From: Flavobacteriaceae bacterium
GTDB lineage: Bacteria; Bacteroidota; Bacteroidia; Flavobacteriales; Flavobacteriaceae
DNA: 12,397 nucleotides
Assembly (NCBI GenBank): GCA_030829155.1
Contig: JAURBD010000041.1
Coordinates: forward strand, 1 to 12,397
Direction: 5' to 3'
Each line of letters begins with the position of its first letter. Positions within the stretch are counted from its first letter, which is position 1. The position numbers and the translations under genes are program-made. The notes beneath the pieces are model-generated. The model did no database searches, was not told where the DNA came from, and saw only the letters and a list, made by a program, of their open reading frames with translations. Shown piece by piece: positions 7,253 to 12,397 of this stretch.

Positions 7253-8230
7253 TTATTGTTTTCGTTTAATAACGTAATTTACCATTAACTCTAAAGAGTC
7301 TCGATACGAATTTTTAGGGAACGTCAATAAAATTTCTAAAGCCTCTTTCTGAAAAGACTCCATGCGTTTTTGAGCATAATCTAATCCACCCGCTTCTTTT
7401 ACTGTTTGGATCACCTCTTTTACTCTTTGTTTATCCATATTGTATTTTTTTACTGAATGGATCAACCATTTTCTTTTTTTTGGAGAAACGTTATTTAGGG
7501 AATAAATTAAAGGTAGTGTCATTTTTTGCTCCTTGATATCAATTCCTGTGGGTTTCCCTATTTTTGTCTCACCATAATCAAAAAGATCATCTTTGATTTG
7601 AAAAGCCATGCCGATAAGTTCTCCAAAATATCTCATTTTTTCAATTGAATTTTTGTCTTGAGATACCGATTGAGCTCCCATTGCGCAGCAAGCAGACAGA
7701 AGTGTTGCTGTTTTTTGACGAATAATTTCGAAGTAAATATCTTCTGTGATATCTAGATTTCTTGCTTTCTCTATTTGCAACAACTCTCCTTCACTCATTT
7801 CTTGAACCGCAACTGAAATGATTTTTAACAAATCAAAATCTTCGTTATGGATACACAAAAGTAAACCCTTTGACAATAAATAATCACCAACTAAAACGGC
7901 AATTTTATTTTTCCAAAGAGCGTTTATCGAAAAAAAACCTCTTCTTTGATTACTATCATCTACAACATCATCATGAACTAAGGTTGCTGTATGAATCAAC
8001 TCAATTACAGAAGCTCCTCTGTAAGTTCGTTCAGAGACCTTTCCGTTTCCCAAAAGCTTAGCTGAAAGAAATGTAAACATCGGTCGCATTTGCTTGCCTT
8101 TTCGGTTAACAATAAAATGTGTGATCCGATTAAGAAGAGCTACTTTGGAGGACATGGATTTGCTGAACTTTTGTTCAAAGATTTCCATTTCGTTATAAAT
8201 CGGTTCTTTTATTTGTTCGGTAACTTTCAT
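7253..8230 (-). CDS. Long-chain all-trans polyprenyl diphosphate synthase
   Basis: This trans-prenyltransferase (class I isoprenoid synthase fold) adds isopentenyl diphosphate units to an allylic primer. It has 325 residues. The substrate-binding GKQMRP (45-50), first Asp-rich motif DDVVD (87-91) with RR following, and second Asp-rich motif DDLFD (214-218) are all intact. The residues 5 and 4 before the first motif are small (Ala82, Thr83), not aromatic as in short-chain farnesyl synthases, which by the known chain-length rule predicts a long product. In Bacteroidota this would be the hexa- to heptaprenyl side chain of menaquinone. The name ispB is often used but product length cannot be read exactly. 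The start ATG is preceded by GGTGGAG. It lies 32 bases after rlmN and 24 before dnaG in a leftward run. Confidence 0.93.
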   Translation of the reverse strand: MKVTEQIKEPIYNEMEIFEQKFSKSMSSKVALLNRITHFIVNRKGKQMRPMFTFLSAKLLGNGKVSERTYRGASVIELIHTATLVHDDVVDDSNQRRGFFSINALWKNKIAVLVGDYLLSKGLLLCIHNEDFDLLKIISVAVQEMSEGELLQIEKARNLDITEDIYFEIIRQKTATLLSACCAMGAQSVSQDKNSIEKMRYFGELIGMAFQIKDDLFDYGETKIGKPTGIDIKEQKMTLPLIYSLNNVSPKKRKWLIHSVKKYNMDKQRVKEVIQTVKEAGGLDYAQKRMESFQKEALEILLTFPKNSYRDSLELMVNYVIKRKQ

Positions 8231-8262
8231 ACTCCACCACTAATATACAATTTCATAAAGAA

Positions 8263-9312
8263 CTAATTTTTAGATTCTTTATTAGCGAGTTGACCACATG
8301 CAGCATCGATATCCTTTCCTCTTGAACGTCTTATTGTATTTGTTATTCGTGCAGCTGATAATTTTTTTTGATACATTTCCATAGCTTCGTTTGAGGCTTG
8401 CTCAAAATCATCATCTCCTATAGGGTTGTATTCGATTAAATTTACTTTTGAAGAAATTTTTCGGCAAAAATTCACTAGTGCTCTTGCCTCCTCTGGATTG
8501 TCGTTTACTCCCTTCCACACTATGTACTCAAAGGTTATCATTTTCTGTGTTGTATCAAACCAATATTGAAGTGATGACAATAACTCACTCAAAGGAAAGT
8601 TTTTGGAAAAAGGCATGATCTTTTCACGGGTTTCTTGAATCGCTGAATGCAATGATACGGCAAGATTAAATTTAACTTTATCATCTGCCATTTTGCGTAT
8701 TAATTTAGGAATTCCTGAGGTGGATAGTGTAATTCTTTTGGGAGACATGCCTAAACCTTCTGGAGAGGTTATTTTATCAATGGACTCAATTACATTTTTG
8801 TAATTCATTAAAGGCTCTCCCATTCCCATAAAAACAATATTAGAAAGGGGTATGTCGAAATAGGTTTTACTTTGCTGATCAATCGCTACTACTTGGTCAA
8901 AAATTTCATCAACGTTTAGGTTACGCATTCTATCCAACTTAGATGTTGCGCAAAATTTACAATCCAAACTACACCCTACTTGTGATGATACACATGCAGT
9001 TGTTCTGTTTTTTGCGGGAATTAAAACTGATTCTACAACACGATTATCATGTAATTTAATTGCATTTTTAAATGTCCCGTCTTTACTTCTTTGTTGTTGA
9101 TCAACTGCAATATGATTGATTGTAAAATAGGTGTCCAACAAAGATCTTGTTTCTTTTGATAAATTAGTCATCTTATCAAAATCATGCACCCCTTTACTCC
9201 ACAACCATTGATATACTTGGGCTGCTCGGTAAGTTTGCAGCCCCTGAGTTATAAAAAAATCTTGAAGAGCTTCCTTAGATAGTGCACGAATGTCTTTTTT
9301 GACTAACTCCAT
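8263..9312 (-). CDS. rlmN: Dual-specificity 23S rRNA A2503 / tRNA A37 C2-methyltransferase RlmN
   Basis: RlmN is a radical-SAM enzyme that methylates C2 of A2503 in 23S rRNA and, in many bacteria, A37 of some tRNAs. The 349-residue protein has the iron-sulfur cluster motif CSLDCKFC (Cys114, Cys118, Cys121), Cys107 seven residues before it (equivalent of the second catalytic Cys), and Cys339 in ACGQL (the methyl-carrying Cys). FMGMGEPLMNY (161-171), LSTSGI (196-201) and SLHS (220-223) are also as expected. The catalytic set is complete. The A at the position after the third cluster Cys and the overall form fit RlmN; the resistance paralogue Cfr is unlikely given the housekeeping context, though I cannot align them here. 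It lies 22 bases after queA. Confidence 0.96.
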   Translation of the reverse strand: MELVKKDIRALSKEALQDFFITQGLQTYRAAQVYQWLWSKGVHDFDKMTNLSKETRSLLDTYFTINHIAVDQQQRSKDGTFKNAIKLHDNRVVESVLIPAKNRTTACVSSQVGCSLDCKFCATSKLDRMRNLNVDEIFDQVVAIDQQSKTYFDIPLSNIVFMGMGEPLMNYKNVIESIDKITSPEGLGMSPKRITLSTSGIPKLIRKMADDKVKFNLAVSLHSAIQETREKIMPFSKNFPLSELLSSLQYWFDTTQKMITFEYIVWKGVNDNPEEARALVNFCRKISSKVNLIEYNPIGDDDFEQASNEAMEMYQKKLSAARITNTIRRSRGKDIDAACGQLANKESKN

Positions 9313-9334
9313 AAAACCCTTTTACAAAATCGGT

Positions 9335-10384
9335 TTAGATTATCAACATGGCATCTCCATAAGAATAGAAATTGTATTTTTCTTTGATTGCTAGTTGATA
9401 TGCTTCTTTTATGAAATCTGGATCAGCAAAAGCAGATGCCATCATTAAAAGTGTTGATTTGGGTGTGTGAAAATTAGTAATCATACAATCTGCAATTGAA
9501 AACTCGTATGGAGGAAATATAAATTTATGAGTCCAACCTTCATAAGGGTTTAAAGTTCCAATAGAGGAAACTGAACTTTCAAGCCCTTTCACAACCGTTG
9601 TTCCAACAGCACAAACCTTTTTTTTGTTCAATTTAGCTTCATTAACAACACTAACTGCTTTTTCTTCTATTATAAGTTCCTCCGAATCCATTTTGTGCTT
9701 AGACAGATCTTCTACTTCTACAGGATTAAAAGTACCTAAGCCAACATGCAAGGTTAGTTCGGCTAAATCAATTCCTTTGATTTCTAAACGTTTTAATAAG
9801 TGTTTAGAAAAATGCATACCTGCAGTGGGAGCTGCAACTGCTCCTTCATTTTTTGCATAAATAGTTTGATACCTTTCTTTATCTGAAGGTTGAGGGTCTC
9901 TTTTGATGTATTTTGGAAGAGGAGTTTGACCTAATTGCTTTAATTTTTTTCGAAATTCGGAATAAGATCCGTCAAATAAAAAACGTAAAGTTCTTCCACG
10001 GGAAGTTGTATTATCTATTACTTCAGCAACTAGACTATCATCCTCACCAAAATAAAGTTTATTTCCTATTCTGATTTTTCGAGCAGGGTCTACCAATACA
10101 TCCCACAAACGTTGCTCTTCATTCAATTCTCTTAATAAGAAAACTTCAATTCGAGCTCCAGTTTTCTCTTTGTTCCCAAATAAACGAGCAGGAAAAACCT
10201 TAGTATTATTCAACACCATAACATCTCCTTCATCGAAGTAATCTAAGACATCTTTAAATTGTTTGTGTTCAATTGTACGGTTAGCTCTATTAAGTACCAT
10301 TAATCGTGATTCATCACGATTTTCGGCAGGGTATTCTGCTAGTCTTTCTTCAGGTAAATCAAATCCGAAATCAGATAATTTCAT
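9335..10384 (-). CDS. queA: S-adenosylmethionine:tRNA ribosyltransferase-isomerase
   Basis: QueA moves the ribosyl part of S-adenosylmethionine onto preQ1 at wobble position 34 of GUN-anticodon tRNAs, forming epoxyqueuosine, the penultimate step of queuosine synthesis. The 349-residue product is full length. Family blocks: MKLSDFGFDLPEERLAEYPA (1-20), LNNTKVFPARL (58-68), LPKYIKR (156-162), YQTIYAKNEGAVAAPTAGMH (172-191), HVGLGTF (213-219), TNFHTPKSTLLMMASAF (303-319) and SYGDAMLI at the end. It is the first gene after a strong promoter and heads the queA-rlmN-prenyl synthase-dnaG run. No other queuosine gene is in the window, so preQ1 supply is unknown from here. Confidence 0.97.
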   Translation of the reverse strand: MKLSDFGFDLPEERLAEYPAENRDESRLMVLNRANRTIEHKQFKDVLDYFDEGDVMVLNNTKVFPARLFGNKEKTGARIEVFLLRELNEEQRLWDVLVDPARKIRIGNKLYFGEDDSLVAEVIDNTTSRGRTLRFLFDGSYSEFRKKLKQLGQTPLPKYIKRDPQPSDKERYQTIYAKNEGAVAAPTAGMHFSKHLLKRLEIKGIDLAELTLHVGLGTFNPVEVEDLSKHKMDSEELIIEEKAVSVVNEAKLNKKKVCAVGTTVVKGLESSVSSIGTLNPYEGWTHKFIFPPYEFSIADCMITNFHTPKSTLLMMASAFADPDFIKEAYQLAIKEKYNFYSYGDAMLII

Positions 10385-10404
10385 AAAAATACTTTATTGG
10401 TTGA

Positions 10405-10422
10405 ATTTATTTTAAAATAAAT
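10405..10422. repeat. 18-bp perfect palindrome in queA leader
   Basis: The bases ATTTATTTTAAAATAAAT are identical on both strands. They begin a few bases after the inferred queA transcript start and end 20 bases before the ATG. It could be a repressor dyad or a weak leader hairpin. It is made only of A and T, so chance in this AT-rich DNA cannot be excluded. No GC-stem terminator and no preQ1-riboswitch-like pseudoknot is visible in the short leader. Confidence 0.4.
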
Positions 10423-10433
10423 ATTAAAAAAGG

Positions 10434-10465
10434 CAAATATACTACCTCGGCATAGGGGTTGTCAA
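10434..10465 (-). promoter_or_regulatory. Promoter of queA-rlmN-prenyl synthase-dnaG operon
   Basis: On the minus strand TTGAC (10465-10461) is followed after 19 bases by TATATTTG (10441-10434). These match the Bacteroidota -33 TTG and -7 TAnnTTTG elements with good spacing, the best full promoter in the window. The inferred start near 10429 leaves a leader of about 45 bases, which contains an 18-base palindrome. It lies 23 bases beyond the aroA stop, so read-through from aroA is also possible. Confidence 0.75.
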
Positions 10466-10488
10466 GTAAATTGAGTGATTTCCTTAAT

Positions 10489-11715
10489 TTATTTTTCAAC
10501 TATCTCAAAATCAATTTCTTGAAGATCATTCCAAAAATCAGGATATGATTTTGTTACTACATTTGCATCTGCAATTTGAAGGGATATTTTCAATGCAAGA
10601 GGTGCAAAAGCCATTGCCATTCGATGATCATTATACGTTGCTACAGTTTGATTTGCTTTGAAATTTTGAGATGGACTCAGATGCAAACTATCATCAGTGA
10701 CTCGAATTTGAGCTCCTAATTTAACTAATTCATTTTCTAAGGCGATAAGTCGATCCGTTTCTTTAATCTTTAACGTATGAAGCCCAAGAAGATCACAACC
10801 TACTCCAAGACCAAAACAACTTACCGCTATGGTCTGAGCAATATCAGGTGCCTCTAATAGATTCAATTCAATTGAATTAGGTAATTGAAAATCTTTGACT
10901 TTTTCAAGAATGATTTGATTGGGTTTAAAACTGGTTTTAACTCCTAGTTTTTTATAAATATCAATCAATAAAGCATCGCCTTGAAGACTGTCGTTACGGT
11001 AGCTATTCAAAACAATTTTACCTTCTTCGCATAGGGCAGCACAACTGTAATGATAAGATGCTGAACTCCAGTCAGACTCTACAGTTTGAATCTGAGGTTC
11101 AATTTGCTTTTGAGGTTTTATTCTTATTTTATCACTTTCAAAATGAGAATCAATTCCAATACGTTCTAAAAGAGATAAGGTCATTTTCAGATAGGGTAAG
11201 GAGGTTATTTCACCTTCAAGAGTGAGAATTAGTCCATCTTGTAATAGAGGAGAAATCAACAGTAAAGCAGAAATATATTGACTACTTATGTTTGCGGGCA
11301 ATGTAACTTTTCCGCCAGATAATGTTTTCCCTTTAATTCGAAGTGGTGGAAATCCTTCTTGATTTTCATAAACAATATCGGCACCTAGTTTTTTGAGTGC
11401 ATCTACCAAAACCCCTATGGGTCTTTCTTGCATTCTTGAGGAACCTGTTAATAGTACTTCTCTTCCACTTTGAGTTGCAAAAAAAGCTGTTAAAAAACGC
11501 ATAGCTGTACCAGCATGATGAATGTCTATCAAGTTTGAATCTGTACTTAAAGCATGGTTCATAGCTTTAGAATCATCTGAATTTGAACCATTAAGAATTT
11601 GAAGACCAGGATATAAAGCTTTTAACAACAAAAGTCTATTGGTTTCGCTTTTTGAACCTGTTATTTTTAAATTTCCAGAACATGTCTTAGAACTATGATT
11701 GATCTTTAGTGACAT
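10489..11715 (-). CDS. aroA: 3-phosphoshikimate 1-carboxyvinyltransferase (EPSP synthase)
   Basis: AroA condenses shikimate-3-phosphate with phosphoenolpyruvate, the sixth step of the shikimate pathway. The 408-residue product is slightly shorter than the enterobacterial enzyme. Seen motifs: GSKSETNRLLLL (20-31, substrate Lys22), SDDSKAM (46-52), AGTAMRFLTA (68-77), SRMQERPI (93-100), SSQYISALLL (144-153), ESDWSSASY (213-221), the catalytic Asp291 in APDIAQT, Glu319 in KETDR (318-322) and YNDHRMAMAFAPLAL (361-375). Where Escherichia coli has Pro101 after TAMR, this protein has Phe74; the preceding Gly96 equivalent (Gly69) is kept. The start lies 2 bases after the mazG-like stop, so the two are one transcription unit. 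There is no transit or signal peptide. Confidence 0.96.
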   Translation of the reverse strand: MSLKINHSSKTCSGNLKITGSKSETNRLLLLKALYPGLQILNGSNSDDSKAMNHALSTDSNLIDIHHAGTAMRFLTAFFATQSGREVLLTGSSRMQERPIGVLVDALKKLGADIVYENQEGFPPLRIKGKTLSGGKVTLPANISSQYISALLLISPLLQDGLILTLEGEITSLPYLKMTLSLLERIGIDSHFESDKIRIKPQKQIEPQIQTVESDWSSASYHYSCAALCEEGKIVLNSYRNDSLQGDALLIDIYKKLGVKTSFKPNQIILEKVKDFQLPNSIELNLLEAPDIAQTIAVSCFGLGVGCDLLGLHTLKIKETDRLIALENELVKLGAQIRVTDDSLHLSPSQNFKANQTVATYNDHRMAMAFAPLALKISLQIADANVVTKSYPDFWNDLQEIDFEIVEK

Positions 11716-11717
11716 TC

Positions 11718-12047
11718 TTATTTTTTAAGTTTTGGATTATTATGATGCCTTTGGTGATCGCGATTTGTTTTTAAATCAAGTTTTTTGTCAAATGCTTCTT
11801 GCAAATTGATTCCTGTTTGATTGGCAAGACATAAAACAACAAAAATAACATCAGCTAATTCTTCGCCTAAGTCTTTACTTTTATCAGATTTCTTTTCACT
11901 TTGCTCACCATATCGACGTGCAATAATTCTGGCAACTTCACCTACCTCCTCAGTTAATTGAGCCATATTTGTAAGTTCATTGAAGTAACGAACCCCGTGA
12001 TGTTGAATCCATTCATCAACAGCTTTTTGGGCATCTTGAATTTGCAT
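11718..12047 (-). CDS. MazG-like nucleotide pyrophosphohydrolase
   Basis: A 109-residue single-domain protein of the all-alpha NTP pyrophosphohydrolase superfamily. The metal-binding pattern is clear: EEVGE (33-37, E34xxE37) and, 26 residues later, EELAD (62-66, E63xxD66). Such enzymes hydrolyse nucleoside triphosphates to monophosphates and pyrophosphate and clear non-canonical or excess nucleotides. The length fits a single MazG domain of the dimeric or tetrameric small type, not full-length two-domain MazG. The C-terminus is rich in His, Asn and Lys (95-109). It sits 2 bases before aroA and no mazE/mazF toxin-antitoxin gene is near. Its substrate is not readable from sequence. Confidence 0.9.
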   Translation of the reverse strand: MQIQDAQKAVDEWIQHHGVRYFNELTNMAQLTEEVGEVARIIARRYGEQSEKKSDKSKDLGEELADVIFVVLCLANQTGINLQEAFDKKLDLKTNRDHQRHHNNPKLKK

Positions 12048-12089
12048 AATATTGTTTTTTGTAAAAATACATTAAGTAGATAAACTGTA

Positions 12090-12097
12090 CAAAGGTC
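12090..12097 (-). promoter_or_regulatory. Possible -7 element for mazG-like-aroA unit
   Basis: On the minus strand GACCTTTG matches TAnnTTTG at all but the first position, 42 bases before the ATG at 12047. A TTG lies 24 bases further upstream at 12122-12124, a little far for a -33 element. This is a weak match, supported mainly by the 71-base gap after the HAD gene. Confidence 0.25.
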
Positions 12098-12106
12098 AGG
12101 CATTTC

Positions 12107-12129
12107 AATAAAAATATTTTACAAAATAT
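12107..12129 (-). terminator. Possible AT-rich terminator hairpin after HAD gene
   Basis: On the minus strand ATATTTT-GT-AAAATAT forms perfect 7-base arms (12129-12114), continued by TTTTATT. The HAD stop codon falls in the hairpin centre. A stem followed by a T-rich run is terminator-like, but all pairs are A-T, so it would be weak. Confidence 0.3.
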
Positions 12130-12397
12130 CCATTAAAACAGCTAGTTCATCAACAATCAAACATTCTTGATGCAAATCCTCTGAATGAGAATTGAAATGA
12201 ATGGCTTGCATTCCTAGTTTTAGAGCGCCTTGAATATCTGCCTCTAGACTATCACCGATCATCAAAGCATTCTCTGGAAGTACTTTTGCCTCTTCTAAAG
12301 CAGTAATAAAAATGGTAGGATGTGGCTTTTTGTACCCAGCTTTTTCTGCTGTCAGAACAACATCAAAGAATCGAGCTATTTCAGAGTTTTGAAGCTT
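12119..12397 (-). CDS. HAD-superfamily hydrolase, C-terminal 92 codons (YjjG-like, cut by window edge)
   Basis: Only the C-terminal part is present; the gene enters from the right edge in frame and ends at TAA. Visible residues include the HAD motif III region EKAGYKKPHPTIF (18-30 of the fragment, Lys as the charge-balancing residue) and motif IV MIGDSLEADIQGAL (46-59) with the metal-binding acids, then LGMQAIHFN. The ADIQGA form and final segment resemble the YjjG family, 5'-nucleotidases acting on pyrimidine or non-canonical nucleoside monophosphates. The nucleophilic Asp of motif I and the cap domain are outside the window, so the subfamily is tentative. Nearness to a MazG-like pyrophosphohydrolase would suit a nucleotide-sanitising role, which is inference. 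Confidence 0.85.
   Translation of the reverse strand, partial: KLQNSEIARFFDVVLTAEKAGYKKPHPTIFITALEEAKVLPENALMIGDSLEADIQGALKLGMQAIHFNSHSEDLHQECLIVDELAVLMDIL

Noticed and set aside
10385..10488. Possible preQ1 riboswitch before queA
   Set aside because: The inferred leader is only about 45 bases of nearly pure A/T, with no C-rich loop and A-rich tail arrangement. Queuosine genes made this worth checking.
11718..12047. MazG-like gene as part of a toxin-antitoxin or phage-defence module
   Set aside because: The neighbours are aroA and a HAD phosphatase. There is no MazE, MazF or defence gene, so a housekeeping nucleotide role is simpler.
1..12397. CRISPR arrays, transposons, integrases, tRNA or rRNA genes
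   Set aside because: Nothing resembling them was seen by eye. The gaps between genes are short and filled with promoter-like sequence, and no gene shows signs of recent transfer.

Overview
The window is AT-rich chromosomal DNA from a member of Bacteroidota, most likely class Flavobacteriia. Three things point there: adjacent gldB and gldC (gliding-motility genes specific to this phylum), several exact matches to the Bacteroidota -7 promoter element TAnnTTTG, and a DnaG primase that lacks the zinc-ribbon ligands. No tRNA, rRNA, CRISPR array, insertion sequence or phage gene is visible. Coding density is very high and no intergenic stretch exceeds 200 bases.

Layout, left to right. Bases 1-1488 are the start of a division and cell-wall (dcw) cluster read leftward: mraZ, rsmH and the first 47 codons of an ftsL-like gene, with overlapping ends. 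A 194-base divergent intergenic region (1489-1682) carries the mraZ promoter, a three-copy GTGG array that looks like the MraZ operator, a TTGATAA palindrome, and a promoter for the rightward pair alpha/beta hydrolase-engB (1683-3058). Convergent to this pair is the leftward pair gldB-gldC (3066-4390). nadE (4468-5250) diverges from gldB. From 5270 to the right edge all genes read leftward: a HAD phosphatase (cut by the window edge), a MazG-like pyrophosphohydrolase, aroA, queA, rlmN, a long-chain polyprenyl diphosphate synthase and dnaG. A textbook Bacteroidota promoter in front of queA (10434-10465) splits this run into an upstream mazG-aroA unit and a downstream queA-rlmN-prenyl synthase-dnaG unit.

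The genes are housekeeping functions: division and ribosome maturation (mraZ, rsmH, ftsL, engB), gliding or envelope functions (gldB, gldC), NAD synthesis (nadE), replication priming (dnaG), menaquinone side-chain synthesis (prenyl synthase), rRNA and tRNA modification (rlmN, queA), aromatic amino acid synthesis (aroA) and nucleotide-pool clean-up (mazG-like, HAD).

I found no convincing new multi-gene system. The points most worth a second look are the zinc-less DnaG N-terminal domain, the dnaG TTG start, the exactly 10-bp-phased GTGG array at mraZ, and the palindromes at the mraZ and queA promoters.
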